From the NCBI RefSeq assembly GCF_019448235.1, contig NZ_CP080409.1:3100001-3164000 (forward strand): a stretch of DNA of 64,000 bases, given 5' to 3'. The notes beneath the pieces were generated by a model. It searched no databases and was not told where the DNA came from. It saw only the letters and a program-made list of their open reading frames with translations. Shown in pieces: positions 24,605-34,384 of this stretch. A program made the translations under genes and the position numbers. Every line of letters begins with the position of its first letter. Positions within the stretch are counted from its first letter, which is position 1. This DNA is from Nocardioides panacisoli (GTDB taxonomy: Bacteria > Actinomycetota > Actinomycetes > Propionibacteriales > Nocardioidaceae).

Positions 24605-25315
24605 TCAGCAGAAGCCGAGCATCTCGGTGAGCGCGTCGCGCTCACTGGCGTCGATGGCCAGGTCCCAGCGTGACTTCACCCGGATCCAGCGCTTCGCGTA
24701 GCTGCACTGGTAGTCCTTGCGGGGCCGCCAGGCCGCGGGGTCGTCGTCGCCCTTGGACTGGTTGGTCGGTCCGTCGACGGACAGCAGGTTGGCCGGTGAG
24801 TTGGCGAACCGGGAGCGCCGCTCGTCGCTCCAGTCGCGGGCGCCGGACTTCCAGGCCTCCGACAGCGGCACCACGTGGTCGATCTGCAGGGCCTGGGCCT
24901 GCCGCGGGTCCTTGAGGTCGTCGAAGCGGAGCGTGGCGCCGGTGTAGGGGTCCACCCACGTGCCCGCGACGACGTCGTGGTCGCACGCACCCTGCTGCTG
25001 CACCCGCGCCTCGACCGCGTCGCGCAGCAGCACGTCGTCGCGCTGGTTGCACCCGTTGTCGTCGATGTCGGCCCACGCGCTGCCGAACGCGTCGCGGTCG
25101 TAGTCATCGGCGTACGCCGGCCGCGGCTCGACGCGCAGTCCCGCCAGCCGCTGCCCGATCGGCACCTGCGGCTGCACCGGCCGGACCGAAGTCGACGGTC
25201 CCGCCGTCACCGTCCCCCGCGGCGTCCGCTCCTCGCTCGTCGTCACCGTCGACAGGCACCCGGCGGCCACCAGCGCCGTCGACGCCACCGCGATCGCCCA
25301 CGCCCACCTGGTCAC
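24605..25315 (-). CDS. Secreted HNH-nuclease-like lipoprotein (DUF1524/GmrSD C-terminal type)
   Basis: A 236-residue protein that begins with a lipoprotein signal (WAWAIAVASTALVAAGC, lipobox VAAGC). The mature part carries the DUF1524 HNH-like core: QIDHVVPLSEAWKSGARDW with the conserved DHVVPL, then NLLSVDGPTNQSKGDDDPAA. The C-terminus includes CSYAKRWIRVKSRW and a final Cys. The family contains secreted DNases and the nuclease part of GmrSD enzymes. A role in extracellular DNA use or competition is possible. The GTG at 25315 was chosen because it puts the signal peptide at the N-terminus; an upstream frame extends 14 residues. Confidence 0.8.
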   Translation of the reverse strand: MTRWAWAIAVASTALVAAGCLSTVTTSEERTPRGTVTAGPSTSVRPVQPQVPIGQRLAGLRVEPRPAYADDYDRDAFGSAWADIDDNGCNQRDDVLLRDAVEARVQQQGACDHDVVAGTWVDPYTGATLRFDDLKDPRQAQALQIDHVVPLSEAWKSGARDWSDERRSRFANSPANLLSVDGPTNQSKGDDDPAAWRPRKDYQCSYAKRWIRVKSRWDLAIDASERDALTEMLGFC

Positions 25316-25381
25316 CCCGACATTGTGCCGTCGGGGTCCGACAGGTCGGCTCGGCACGGTGACGACGAGCTGTCGGGCCCG

Positions 25382-26449
25382 TCAGTGCCAGGAGCGGGCG
25401 AGCTGCAGCAGCCGGTCGTTGGCCTCGGGCTCGCCGATGCTGACGCGACAGCCCTCCCCGGCGAACGGGCGTACGGCGATGCCGATCGTCTCGGCCGCCG
25501 CGGCGAACTCGGCCGTCCGCTCGCCCAGGTCGAACCACACGAAGTTCCCCTGTGGCTCCGGCACGTCCCACCCGGACTCGCGCAGGCCGTCGTGGGTGCG
25601 GGAGCGCTCGGCGACGAGCCCGGCGACCCGCTCCAGCAGGGCGTCCTCGGCGTCGAGCGAGGCCACCGCCGCCGCCTGGGCGACCGCGTTGACGCCGAAC
25701 GGCAGCGACACCGCCCGCAGCGCACCGGCGATCGGGTCGCTCGCGACGGCGTACCCGACGCGGAGGCCGGCCAGGCCGTAGGCCTTGGAGAAGGTGCGCA
25801 GCAGCACCACGTTCGCGTGCATCCGGTACGTCGCCAGTCCGTCCACCGGGTCCTCGGAGCGGACGAACTCGCGGTAGGCCTCGTCGACGACCACCAGGAC
25901 GTGCGACGGCACGGCGGCCAGCAGGTCGTCGAGCTCGCGCTGGGTGACCGCGGGGCCGGTCGGGTTGTTGGGGGTGCACACGACGAGCACCTTGGTGCGG
26001 TCGGTGACGGCCGCGGCCATCGCCGCGAGGTCGTGACGCCCGTCGGCCGTCACCGGGACCTGGACCGACGTGGCCCCGGCGGCCCGGACGGCGATCGGGT
26101 AGGCCTCGAAGGACCGCCAGGCGTAGACGACCTCGTCGCCGGGATCGCAGAAGGCGGCCACGACGTCGTACACCAGGGCGACCGAGCCGGCGCCCGCGGC
26201 GAGGTGCTGGGTGCCGACCCCGAGCCGTGCGGCGAGGGCCTCGTAGAGCGCGGTGTTGCCCATGTCGGGGTAGCGGTTCATCCGCGCGACGGCGGCCGTC
26301 GCGGCATCGAGGACGCCGGGCAGCGGGGGATGCGGGTTCTCGTTGGAGGAGACCTTGTAGGTGGTGATCCCGGGCCGGGCGGCCGGCGGTCGGCCGGGCA
26401 CGTAGGTGGGGATCTGGCTGACGTGGCTGCGTGGCTGAGGGTGGGCCAT
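25382..26449 (-). CDS. Histidinol-phosphate / aromatic amino acid aminotransferase
   Basis: A 355-residue class I PLP aminotransferase. The PLP lysine is in LLRTFSKAYGLAGLRVGYA near residue 220. Substrate and cofactor residues appear in VSSNENPHPPLPGV near 35, VVCTPNNPTGPAVT near 155 and VVVDEAYREF near 180. The sequence fits HisC2/Pat-type enzymes, which act on phenylalanine, tyrosine or histidinol phosphate. The histidine operon is absent here, so the aromatic transaminase role (pat) is more likely. It starts with ATG at 26449 and is divergent from the MarR gene, with three palindromic repeats in the gap. Confidence 0.85.
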   Translation of the reverse strand: MAHPQPRSHVSQIPTYVPGRPPAARPGITTYKVSSNENPHPPLPGVLDAATAAVARMNRYPDMGNTALYEALAARLGVGTQHLAAGAGSVALVYDVVAAFCDPGDEVVYAWRSFEAYPIAVRAAGATSVQVPVTADGRHDLAAMAAAVTDRTKVLVVCTPNNPTGPAVTQRELDDLLAAVPSHVLVVVDEAYREFVRSEDPVDGLATYRMHANVVLLRTFSKAYGLAGLRVGYAVASDPIAGALRAVSLPFGVNAVAQAAAVASLDAEDALLERVAGLVAERSRTHDGLRESGWDVPEPQGNFVWFDLGERTAEFAAAAETIGIAVRPFAGEGCRVSIGEPEANDRLLQLARSWH

Positions 26450-26480
26450 GTCACAACCCTAGGGCGGGTCCGGCGCAAGA

Positions 26481-26566
26481 GCCGAGTTGGCGCCGAGTCG
26501 ACCCGCTCATGGGCCGAGTTGGCGCCGACTCGACCCTCCTGTGAGCCGAGTTGGCGCCGACTCGGC
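26481..26566. repeat. Three copies of the GAGTTGGCGCCGACTC palindrome
   Basis: Three direct copies of a quasi-palindromic unit start at 26481, 26513 and 26545; the first is a variant ending GAGTC. Spacing is 32 bases from copy to copy. The gap lies between two divergent genes, which argues against a pure terminator role. The same family recurs at 49678, 54110 and 62975. Confidence 0.8.
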
Positions 26567-26617
26567 ATCCCGTTCGACGATGGTGGCGGTGTCAACCACC
26601 GCCGGTAGGCTGGTGGC

Positions 26618-27067
26618 ATGACGACGTGGCTCGACGAGGACCAGCAGCGCGCGTGGCGGGCGTGGCTCAACGCCCACGCCCAGCTGTCCGCGCGCCTGGG
26701 TCGCGAGCTGCAGGCCGCCAGCGGCCTCTCGCTGGCCGACTACGAGGTGCTCGTCGCCCTCACCGACGTGCCCGACCACCGGATGCGGATGTTCGAGCTC
26801 ACCGACGCCGTGCAGTGGGAGAAGAGCCGGCTGTCCAAGCAGATCAGCCGCATGACGGCGCGCGGCCTGGTCTCGCGCACCGAGTGCCCCGACGACCGCC
26901 GCGGCGCCCACGTCGCGCTCACGGCCGAGGGCCTCGCCGCGATCCGGTCCGCCGCGCCCGGCCACGCCGACTCGGTGCGCTCCTTGGTCTTCGACGGGCT
27001 CGAGGACGACGAGGTCCGCGCGTTGGAGAAGTTCTTCGGCCGCGTCCTCGACCGCGTCAACGGCTAG
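26618..27067 (+). CDS. MarR-family transcriptional regulator
   Basis: A 149-residue winged-helix regulator. The recognition region reads [20 protein letters not shown] near residues 65-85, followed by the wing [17 protein letters not shown], both hallmark MarR features. The protein probably dimerises and represses a nearby transport or detoxification gene until it binds a phenolic ligand. Its target is not clear; the gene overlaps the convergent thioesterase by 11 bases and is divergent from the aminotransferase. Confidence 0.9.
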   Translation: MTTWLDEDQQRAWRAWLNAHAQLSARLGRELQAASGLSLADYEVLVALTDVPDHRMRMFELTDAVQWEKSRLSKQISRMTARGLVSRTECPDDRRGAHVALTAEGLAAIRSAAPGHADSVRSLVFDGLEDDEVRALEKFFGRVLDRVNG

Positions 27068-27539
27068 GTCGCTCCCGCAGCGTCACCGGCTCCCCGGCGT
27101 ACGCCGCCAGGTCGGCCCGCACCTCCTCCGAGATCGGCCACGACTCGTTCGTGCCGGCGTCCCACAGCACGATCGCGGTCTCGGAGACGACCGCCGGCGG
27201 GTGGTCCTCGCCGACGCGCAGCTCGGAGGAGACCGTCACCGACGTCCGGCCGACGTGGCTCACCCACATCCGCACCAGGAACGGCTGGAACGGCACGAAC
27301 CGCATCTCGGCGTGGTAGTCGACGCGCTGGGAGCCGACCAGCTCCACCACGCCGTCGGGCAGCCGGCCGAGCAGTCCGGTGCCGCTGCCGGCCACCTCGG
27401 CGAAGCGGAGGAAGAGCAGGCGCGCCTCGTCGAGCACCCGGATCGCCTCGACGTTGTCGACGTGCCCGCCGAGGTTGACGTCACGCAGTCGGGCCTGGAT
27501 CTCGCACTCGAAGGTGACGGTCGGATGGTTCTCGCTCAC
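27057..27539 (-). CDS. 4-hydroxybenzoyl-CoA-type hotdog thioesterase
   Basis: A 160-residue single hotdog-fold acyl-CoA thioesterase. The catalytic-region motif is [20 protein letters not shown] near residues 20-40, which holds the Asp/His/Asn pattern of the 4HBT family. A later stretch [13 protein letters not shown] matches strand and helix boundaries of the fold. The GTG at 27539 gives the family's normal length; the longer frame upstream is antisense to the ACC deaminase gene and was ignored. It is divergent from that gene and overlaps the MarR end. Confidence 0.82.
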   Translation of the reverse strand: MSENHPTVTFECEIQARLRDVNLGGHVDNVEAIRVLDEARLLFLRFAEVAGSGTGLLGRLPDGVVELVGSQRVDYHAEMRFVPFQPFLVRMWVSHVGRTSVTVSSELRVGEDHPPAVVSETAIVLWDAGTNESWPISEEVRADLAAYAGEPVTLRERPSR

Positions 27540-27626
27540 GGCCCGATCCTCCCCGGCCGGCCACGTCGCCGCGGCTGCGGCCCCGACACCGTTCCGCCGG
27601 GCACACGCAACTGCGAGGATGATCAG

Positions 27627-28646
27627 ATGAGGCTGCAGGAGTTCCCCCGCCACCCGCTGACCTTCGGACCCAGCCCGGTGCACCGCCTCGCGCGGCTGAC
27701 CGAGCACCTCGGCGGGGCCGAGGTGTGGGCCAAGCGGGAGGACGTGAGCAGCGGCCTCGCCTTCGGCGGCAACAAGGTGCGCAAGCTGGAGTACCTCGTG
27801 CCCGACATCCTCGCCAGCGGGGCCGACACGCTCGTGTCGATCGGCGGCGTCCAGTCCAACCACACCCGCCAGGTCGCCGCCGTCGCCGCGCACCTGGGGC
27901 TGCGGGCGCGGCTGGTGCAGGAGCACTGGGTGCCGTGGGACGAGCCGGTCAACGACCGCGTGGGCAACATCCAGCTCTCGCGGATGATGGGCGCCGACGT
28001 GCGGCTCGACCCCGCGGGGTTCGACATCGGGATCCGCCAGTCCTGGGAGGACGCGATCGCCGAGGTCGAGGCGGCGGGCGGCACGCCGTACGCCATCCCC
28101 GCCGGGGCCAGCGAGCACCGACTCGGCGGCCTGGGTTTTGCCAATTGGGCCTTCGAGGTCGCCGAGCAGGAGCGTGACCTCGGCGTCCACTTCGACACCG
28201 TCGTCGTGTGCACCGTCACCGGGTCCACCCACGCCGGCATGGTCGCCGGGTTCGCGGCACTGGAGGAGCTGACCGGCGTACGCCGCCGCGTGATCGGCAT
28301 CGACGCCTCCGCGACACTCGCGCGCACCACCGACCAGGTCGAGCGGATCGCTCGCCACACCGCCGAGCTCATCGAGCTCGGGCGTGACCTGCGCGACGAC
28401 GAGATCACCGTGCTCGAGGGGTGGGCCGGTGACCGCTACGGCATCCCCGTCGAGTCGACCATGGCCGCCATGCGACTCGGCGCCGAGCTGGAGGCGATGA
28501 TCACCGACCCGGTCTATGAGGGGAAGTCGCTGGCCGGCCTGGTCGACCTCGTCGGCAGCGGCGACATCCCCCGCGACGCGACCGTGCTCTACGCCCACCT
28601 GGGCGGGCAGCCCGCCCTCAACGCCTACCACTCGCTCTGGCCCTGA
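27627..28646 (+). CDS. acdS: 1-aminocyclopropane-1-carboxylate deaminase AcdS
   Basis: A 339-residue PLP enzyme that breaks ACC, the plant ethylene precursor, into ammonia and 2-oxobutyrate. The sequence follows characterised AcdS closely: [16 protein letters not shown] at the start, [20 protein letters not shown] with the PLP lysine near residue 50, and [16 protein letters not shown]. Two residues that separate AcdS from D-cysteine desulfhydrase are present: a Glu in [10 protein letters not shown] and the Leu in [12 protein letters not shown]. The enzyme is typical of root-associated bacteria, which hints at a soil or plant habitat. Confidence 0.92.
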   Translation: MRLQEFPRHPLTFGPSPVHRLARLTEHLGGAEVWAKREDVSSGLAFGGNKVRKLEYLVPDILASGADTLVSIGGVQSNHTRQVAAVAAHLGLRARLVQEHWVPWDEPVNDRVGNIQLSRMMGADVRLDPAGFDIGIRQSWEDAIAEVEAAGGTPYAIPAGASEHRLGGLGFANWAFEVAEQERDLGVHFDTVVVCTVTGSTHAGMVAGFAALEELTGVRRRVIGIDASATLARTTDQVERIARHTAELIELGRDLRDDEITVLEGWAGDRYGIPVESTMAAMRLGAELEAMITDPVYEGKSLAGLVDLVGSGDIPRDATVLYAHLGGQPALNAYHSLWP

Positions 28647-28661
28647 TCGGCCCGCCCGGGA

Positions 28662-31600
28662 TCAGGCCGTCGGCTCGGTCCAGGCCACCTGCACGGTGCG
28701 TACGCCGTCCTCGCGGGTGACCAGTCGACCGCGTCCCGGAGGGGCGGGGGCGGCGCGCACCCCGGCCAGCAGTGGACCCTCGTCGGGACTGCCGGAGAGC
28801 AGCAGGCCCGGCGCTGCCAGGTCACGCAGCGCCTGCAGCACCGGTTCGTGCAGCGCCCGTGCCGCGCCGCCCGAGCGCCGCGCCACCGCCAGCCGCAGCC
28901 CGACGTCGCCGGCCTGGGGCAGCAGCGGCAGGAGGGGCGTCAGCGGTGAGCGTCCACCGAGGGTGAGCAGGTCGTGGTCGTCGACCACGACGAAGACCTC
29001 GGCGCCGGTCCACCACGATCGCTCCCGGAGCTGGCGTGGCGTGACGTCGGGTCCGGGGAGCCGGGTGGTCAGGTAGTCGGCGAGTTCCTGCAGCGCGGGC
29101 TCGGCCTGCGCGGCGGAAGTGAGGTGGTGCAGCACGAAGTCGTCGGGGAGCTCACCGCCCAGCGAGCGACGTGGATCCACCAGCACCAGCTGCGCCCGGT
29201 CCGCGCCCCGGGTCCGCTCGATGGCGCGCACCCAGGTGCGCAGCGTCGCGCTCCTGCCCGAGCCGCCCTCGCCGAGGACCAACAGGTGCGGCGTCCTCGT
29301 CACGTCGATCCCGACCGGGGCCAGCGTCGACTCCGCCAGCCCGACCACCAGGTCGTCGCCCTCGCTGGTGAGGTCCTCGGCCGCGACGACGTCCGGGAGC
29401 AGTCGCAGCGCGGGCGCGCGCTCGCCCGGCCAGCGCGACGTCGACCGCTCGACCAGGTCCGCCAGTCCGTGCGCCGAGGCGTCCGGGTCGGCGACGCCGT
29501 CGACGCGGGGCAGCGCGGCGAGGAAGTGCTCGCCGGCCGCGGTGAGGCCGCGTCCAGGCCGTCCGGTCGGCACCGCCGCCGCCCGCCGCCGGTCCACCTC
29601 AGAGTCCATCGGGTCGCCCAGCCGCAGCTCCAGTCGGGTGCCGAACGCGTCGCGCAACCCACCGCGGAAGTCGGCCCACCGCTGCGCGCTCGCGACCAGG
29701 TGCACGCCCACCCCGAGGCCGCGGGCAGCCACCTCCTGCAGCGCGGCCGCCTCGTCGGCGTACTCCGCCCGGAGCGCGCCCCAGCCGTCCACGACCACGA
29801 ACACCTCGCCGTACTCGTCCGCCAGTCCGGCCTCCCGGGCCGCGAGGAGCTCGGTGACCTGCGCGACGGCGCGGCGTACGACGTCGGGCTGGTGCCGCGT
29901 CGCGACGCCGCTGACGTGGGGGAGGTGCGCCCAGGGACCGAACCCGCCGCCCCCGAGGTCCAGCACGAAGAACTGCACCTGCCGTGGACCGTGGTGCTGC
30001 GCGAGGCCGGCGACCAGCGTCTGCAGCAGTGTGGACGCGCCGCTGCGCGCTGCACCGACCACGGCGACGTGCCCACCGGCCCCGGACAGGTCGAGGACGA
30101 GCGGGTCGCGCCGCTGCGCACGGGGACGGTCGACGATGCCGATGGGGACAGCCCAAGGACCGGCGTCGACCTCGTCCGCCCGGTCGAGCTCGTCCAGCGT
30201 CGGTGGCGTGGCCAGCGGGGGCAGCCAGATCCGGTGGGCGGGGTGCCTGTGGCGGCGCAGCGCCGCGACGGCCTCCGCCAGCAGGGTCGGCGCCTCGCTG
30301 TCGGCGGCCGGCCGCTCGGCGTCGACGGTGTCCCGCGTCGCTGCGGTGAAGGGCACCACCTGCGTGACGACCGGCGCGGGGGCTGCCCGCGCCCCCGAGA
30401 CGTAGGCGGCCCGGAAGCGCGTGAGGGTCGCCGGGTCCGGCCGGAGGTAGCCGATGCCGGGTTCGGCGGGCAGGGTGTGGGCGTCCGCGACGCCGATCGC
30501 GGTGCGGGACTCGGCTGCGCTGAAGGTGCGCAGGCCGACGCGGTAGGACAGGTGCGAGTCCAGCCCCCGCAGTCGCCCCTCCTCCAGCCGCTGGGAGGCG
30601 AGCAGGAGGTGCAGGCCCAGGGAGCGGCCCAGGCGGCCGATGGCCACGAACAGGTCGAGGAACTCCGGCCGGGCCGCGAGCAGCTCGGAGAACTCGTCGA
30701 CGACGATGAACAGCGCCGGCAGCGGTGGCAGGTCCGCGCCCTCGGCCCGCGCCCGGTCGTAGTCGCGGAGCGAGGCGAGGTTCCCGGCCTCCCGCAGCAG
30801 CTCCTGGCGCCGGGTCAGCTCGCCGGCGAGTGCGTCCTGCATCCGCTCCACCAGTGTCAGCTCGCGTGCGAGGTTGGTGATGACCGCCGAGGCGTGGGGG
30901 AGGTCGGCCATCCCCGCGAACGTCGCGCCGCCCTTGAAGTCGACCAGCACCAGGTTGAGCTCCTCGGGCGTGTGGGTGAGCGCGAGCCCGAGCACCAACG
31001 TCCGGAGGAACTCCGACTTGCCGGACCCGGTCGCGCCCACGACCAGCCCGTGGGGTCCCATGCCACCCTGCGCCGCCTCCTTCAGGTCCAGGTGCACCGG
31101 GCGGCCGGCGTCGTCGAGACCGATCGGCACCCGGAGCCGCTCCTCGACGGTGCGGCGGCGCGGGGCCGCGGACGGTGAGGTGCCGAGCAGGTCGAGATAG
31201 TCCCCGGTGGCGGTGGGGCCGGCCGTGCTCCGTCCGGCCAGCCGCCGCGCGACGGCCTCTGCCGCGGCCACCGACATCCGGTCGGGCACCAGCACCTCCG
31301 CCGCGCCCGCGGTCGGGTCGAGCGTGACCACGGTCGTCCCGGGGGCGGGCTGGTCAGCCGGCGTGGGGGAGTCGGCGCCATCGTCGGCGTCGACCACGAC
31401 GAGGAGGCGCGTCGGGCCACCCTCCACGCTCGGCCGTCGTGCACCACGGGCGTGCGGGAGCCACTTGACCCACTCCCACGCCGGGGCGCTCGCGTCGTCG
31501 GTGACGACCTCGATGCCGACGTGCGCGGGGTCGTGGAGCACCGCGACCTGGCACAGCAGCGCCCGCGCGCGACCGCGGGCGTCCGCGCCGCCCAGGGCCC

Positions 31601-32222
31601 GCCGGGGCCGGTCGGCGAGGTCGAGGACGACCGGCAGGTCTGGCTGGCGGGCGTGCACCGCCACGAACCGGTGCAGTGCGGCAGCCGTCGCCGGGTCGGC
31701 CTCGGCGACCTCGTCGTCCCCGGGGACGACGAGGTCCGCCGCGAGCGGTCGGTCGCCGACCCCGACCCGCGCCGTCCAGAAGTCCGGATCGCCGGGGCGG
31801 CGCTCCCCCACCCGCGACCCCTCCGCCACCAGGCGCGCCAACGCCGCCGGCGGGGGATGACGCGACTCCTCGGAGCGACGCTGGTCGGCGGCCACCTCCC
31901 GCACGGTGCGGCGTACGACGGCCAGGTGGCGCAGGTAGGAGCGGCGCGCGCTGCCGACGCGCTGGTGGTGCTGGCGCCGCTGCCGGTCGACCTGCACGGC
32001 GACGAAACCGAGGGTGGCGCCGGCGAACATCCCGGCGGCGAGGAAGCGTGTCACCGTGCTCGCCCCGCCCAAGGAGGCCACCAGCACGATCGAGCCGACA
32101 CTGCCCAGCATCGGGAGGGCGTTGAGCGCCAGTCCGGCGGCACCCTCGCGCGGTTGCTGGGGCGGCGGCGGGCGCAGCTCCACCCGCGGCAGGGGTGGTG
32201 GCTCCTCGTGCGTCCGGTTCAC
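28662..32222 (-). CDS. eccC: Type VII secretion FtsK/SpoIIIE ATPase EccC
   Basis: A 1186-residue single-chain EccC, the motor of ESX-type secretion. The N-terminus has two hydrophobic segments (near residues 30-75), then three ATPase modules. The first (P-loop GATGSGKSEFLRTL near 395, Walker B-like LVLVDFKGGA) is intact. The second (GAARSGASTLLQTL near 725) has Ala in place of the P-loop Lys, and the third (GEGGSGRSATLRTW near 985) has Arg. Degenerate second and third modules that bind substrate signals are known in the family. It is divergent from the WXG100 genes at 32406. Some actinobacteria split this protein in two; here it is one chain. Confidence 0.93.
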   Translation of the reverse strand: MNRTHEEPPPLPRVELRPPPPQQPREGAAGLALNALPMLGSVGSIVLVASLGGASTVTRFLAAGMFAGATLGFVAVQVDRQRRQHHQRVGSARRSYLRHLAVVRRTVREVAADQRRSEESRHPPPAALARLVAEGSRVGERRPGDPDFWTARVGVGDRPLAADLVVPGDDEVAEADPATAAALHRFVAVHARQPDLPVVLDLADRPRRALGGADARGRARALLCQVAVLHDPAHVGIEVVTDDASAPAWEWVKWLPHARGARRPSVEGGPTRLLVVVDADDGADSPTPADQPAPGTTVVTLDPTAGAAEVLVPDRMSVAAAEAVARRLAGRSTAGPTATGDYLDLLGTSPSAAPRRRTVEERLRVPIGLDDAGRPVHLDLKEAAQGGMGPHGLVVGATGSGKSEFLRTLVLGLALTHTPEELNLVLVDFKGGATFAGMADLPHASAVITNLARELTLVERMQDALAGELTRRQELLREAGNLASLRDYDRARAEGADLPPLPALFIVVDEFSELLAARPEFLDLFVAIGRLGRSLGLHLLLASQRLEEGRLRGLDSHLSYRVGLRTFSAAESRTAIGVADAHTLPAEPGIGYLRPDPATLTRFRAAYVSGARAAPAPVVTQVVPFTAATRDTVDAERPAADSEAPTLLAEAVAALRRHRHPAHRIWLPPLATPPTLDELDRADEVDAGPWAVPIGIVDRPRAQRRDPLVLDLSGAGGHVAVVGAARSGASTLLQTLVAGLAQHHGPRQVQFFVLDLGGGGFGPWAHLPHVSGVATRHQPDVVRRAVAQVTELLAAREAGLADEYGEVFVVVDGWGALRAEYADEAAALQEVAARGLGVGVHLVASAQRWADFRGGLRDAFGTRLELRLGDPMDSEVDRRRAAAVPTGRPGRGLTAAGEHFLAALPRVDGVADPDASAHGLADLVERSTSRWPGERAPALRLLPDVVAAEDLTSEGDDLVVGLAESTLAPVGIDVTRTPHLLVLGEGGSGRSATLRTWVRAIERTRGADRAQLVLVDPRRSLGGELPDDFVLHHLTSAAQAEPALQELADYLTTRLPGPDVTPRQLRERSWWTGAEVFVVVDDHDLLTLGGRSPLTPLLPLLPQAGDVGLRLAVARRSGGAARALHEPVLQALRDLAAPGLLLSGSPDEGPLLAGVRAAPAPPGRGRLVTREDGVRTVQVAWTEPTA

Positions 32223-32405
32223 GGTGCGTCCTGGTGTCGGGGTCCCGAGCGAGCGTCCAGCCTAGGTCGGTGCCGGCCCGCTGACCTGCGCCTTTCCCGC
32301 TGCCTGTGGACAACCGGAGCAGGGGGTTCCGCGACGTGGGTCGTGCTGGATAGGACTGCTCCACCGCGCGCCGGTCCGATGCCGGCGCAGCAGAGGAGGA
32401 TCACC

Positions 32406-32726
32406 ATGAGCACCCACGCACCCCAGTTCGGGCAGGGCGACGGCACGCTGTCGCGCGCCGCCGGCCTCGTCGCCGAGGCCCGGCAGGACTTCACCACCAT
32501 GAGCCAGCAGCTCGACGGCCAGATCGCAGCGGTCCACGGCCAGTGGGGCGGCCGCGGCGCCCAGGCCTTCTTCCTGCTCCACCGCGCGTGGACGGAGAAG
32601 CAGGCCACGGTGGTGCGCGCGCTGGACGAGTTCGAGGCCTCGCTGCGCCGCACCGAGGCCGACAACGTCGACACCGACCAGACGCAGGGCAGCAGCTACC
32701 AGGCGCTGGTCCAGCGGCTCGGCTGA
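32406..32726 (+). CDS. WXG100-family secreted protein, ESX substrate
   Basis: A 106-residue ESAT-6-like protein predicted to be a helical hairpin. The WXG turn is in AAVHGQWGGRGAQAF near residue 47, flanked by two amphipathic helices. It has no signal peptide, as expected for a type VII substrate. A Y-x-x-x-D/E export motif is not obvious. The ATG has GAGGAGG upstream. It is the first of two tandem WXG100 genes and likely forms a heterodimer with the next product. Confidence 0.88.
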   Translation: MSTHAPQFGQGDGTLSRAAGLVAEARQDFTTMSQQLDGQIAAVHGQWGGRGAQAFFLLHRAWTEKQATVVRALDEFEASLRRTEADNVDTDQTQGSSYQALVQRLG

Positions 32727-32738
32727 GGGAGGACGACC

Positions 32739-33035
32739 ATGAACCTCGACGGGATGCGCGTCAACCACGCCGCGCTGGAGCAGGCCGCGGCCGACCTCCA
32801 GCAGACGGTGCGCCACATCGACGCCCGGATGGACCGCCTCGAGAGCGAGCTCGAGCCGCTGCGCAGCGACTGGGCCGGCGCGGCCCAGCAGACCTACGTC
32901 GTCGCGAAGTCCCAGTGGGACCGCGCGATCGCCGAGATGCGCGACCTGCTGGACCAGACCCGACTGACCGTGCAGCAGTCCAACGCCGAGTACGCCGCTG
33001 CCGACCGCAGGGGGGCCGCGGCATTCGAGATCTGA
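32739..33035 (+). CDS. WXG100-family secreted protein, partner
   Basis: A 98-residue second WXG100 protein. The turn is a variant, PLRSDWAGAAQQTY near residue 48, where WAG replaces WXG but keeps the pattern. The C-terminal helix ends QQSNAEYAAADRRGAAAFEI, in which YAAAD resembles the YxxxD/E secretion motif of ESX substrates. It starts 12 bases after the first WXG100 gene with a good ribosome binding site (GAGGGAGG). The pair resembles EsxA/EsxB arrangements. Confidence 0.88.
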   Translation: MNLDGMRVNHAALEQAAADLQQTVRHIDARMDRLESELEPLRSDWAGAAQQTYVVAKSQWDRAIAEMRDLLDQTRLTVQQSNAEYAAADRRGAAAFEI

Positions 33036-33115
33036 GCCCGGCCGGTCCAGTCGGCCCTGCCAACACTGCCGGCCCTGCCGGCCCTGCCGGCACTGCCGAC
33101 ACCGCCGCCGGGTCG

Positions 33116-34378
33116 GTGTCGGTGACCGTCTCGGGCGGTCGCCGTCGCGCCGACCTGGTGCTGCCCACCGCCGTGCCGGTGGCCGAGCTGCTGCCCGACC
33201 TCGCGGGTCGGCTCGACCTGCTCGACGGGGCGACCGCCCACGAGCCGCTCGACCTCACGACCGTGCTCGGCGACCGCCTGGGCGACGACCTCGGGCTCGG
33301 GCCGCAGGGCGTGGCCGACGGGGCACTGCTCCTGCTCACCGCGGGCCCTCCCGCGGCACCGCCGGCGCGCCACGACGATCCGGCCGACGCCGTCGCGGAG
33401 GCGGTCGAGCGGACCCAGCCGCCGTGGTCCCCGGCCGCGGCGCGGCGTACGACGCTCGCAGCGGCCGTCCTCGCGCTCGGGCTGGGACTCGCGGCGCTGT
33501 CGGGGGTGCCGGCCGGGTCGGCGGCGACGGTCGCCGGCGTGCTCGGCAGCCTGCTGGTGGTGCTGGCCGTCGTGGGGGAGCGGCGGCACGGGGATCGGGC
33601 GACGGTCCTGGTGCTCACCTGGCTCGCCTCCTGCCACGGGGCGGTGACCGGTGCCCTGCTCGCCCCGATGTGGCGGGCGGAGGCCACGCTCGCCGCGGCG
33701 GGTGCCGGGCTGCTGGTCGTCGCACTGGGGTGCGTGGCGCTGCGGCTGCCGGCGGTCCCGCCCGCACTGGTCGGCTGCGTGGCCGTGGTCGCCGGGGTGC
33801 TGGTGCTCGCCGGGGTCGACCGCGCGACGGCGGCCCCGATCGGCCTGGTGGTGCTGGTGCTGGCCGGCAACGCGACCCCACGGCTGGCGTCGGGGGCGGC
33901 CGGCCTCCACGCCGACACCCGGGAGGAGCACGCCAGGGCACTGGAGCCACGGGTCACCACCGGCCACGACCTGCTGCTCGCGGCGGAGGTGGCGCTGGGC
34001 GTCGCCGTCGTGGCACTGGCGCCGGTCGTCGGTCGACTGGGGCCGTGGGGGACGGCGCTGGCCGCCACCGGTGCCGTCGCCGTGCTGCTGCGGGCGGTGC
34101 ACCGCCGCTCCGCGCCGCAGGTGCAGGTGGTGGTCACCGCCGGCGTGGCCGCGCTGGTCGCGCTCGGGGCGGTGCTGCTGGTGACCGGGTCGGCAGGGCC
34201 CGGCCCCGCCCTCGTCGCGCCGGTGGTCGGGCTGGCCGCCCTCGCGGGGCTCGTGCTCGGGGTGCGGCCCACGGTGCGGCTGCGCCGGTGGGGCGCGGTG
34301 CTGGAGACGCTCGCCGTGGTGGCACTGCTGCCGCTGCTGGTGCTGACCGTCGGCTGGTTCGACGCGATCCGGGGGTGA
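33116..34378 (+). CDS. eccD: Type VII secretion membrane channel subunit EccD
   Basis: A ~420-residue protein with a ubiquitin-like N-terminal domain (VTVSGGRRRADLVLPTAVPV, then TVLGDRLGDDLGLGP) followed by a long hydrophobic region with about eleven transmembrane segments, the standard EccD layout. The start is uncertain: the GTG codons at 33116 and 33122 are the first in frame after the WXG100 stop at 33033-33035 and neither has a good ribosome binding site. The 80-base gap before them is built of short CTGCCGGCC-type direct repeats with no start codon in frame. It forms the secretion pore together with EccB and EccC. Confidence 0.85.
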   Translation: MSVTVSGGRRRADLVLPTAVPVAELLPDLAGRLDLLDGATAHEPLDLTTVLGDRLGDDLGLGPQGVADGALLLLTAGPPAAPPARHDDPADAVAEAVERTQPPWSPAAARRTTLAAAVLALGLGLAALSGVPAGSAATVAGVLGSLLVVLAVVGERRHGDRATVLVLTWLASCHGAVTGALLAPMWRAEATLAAAGAGLLVVALGCVALRLPAVPPALVGCVAVVAGVLVLAGVDRATAAPIGLVVLVLAGNATPRLASGAAGLHADTREEHARALEPRVTTGHDLLLAAEVALGVAVVALAPVVGRLGPWGTALAATGAVAVLLRAVHRRSAPQVQVVVTAGVAALVALGAVLLVTGSAGPGPALVAPVVGLAALAGLVLGVRPTVRLRRWGAVLETLAVVALLPLLVLTVGWFDAIRG

Positions 34379-34384
34379 GGTGCG

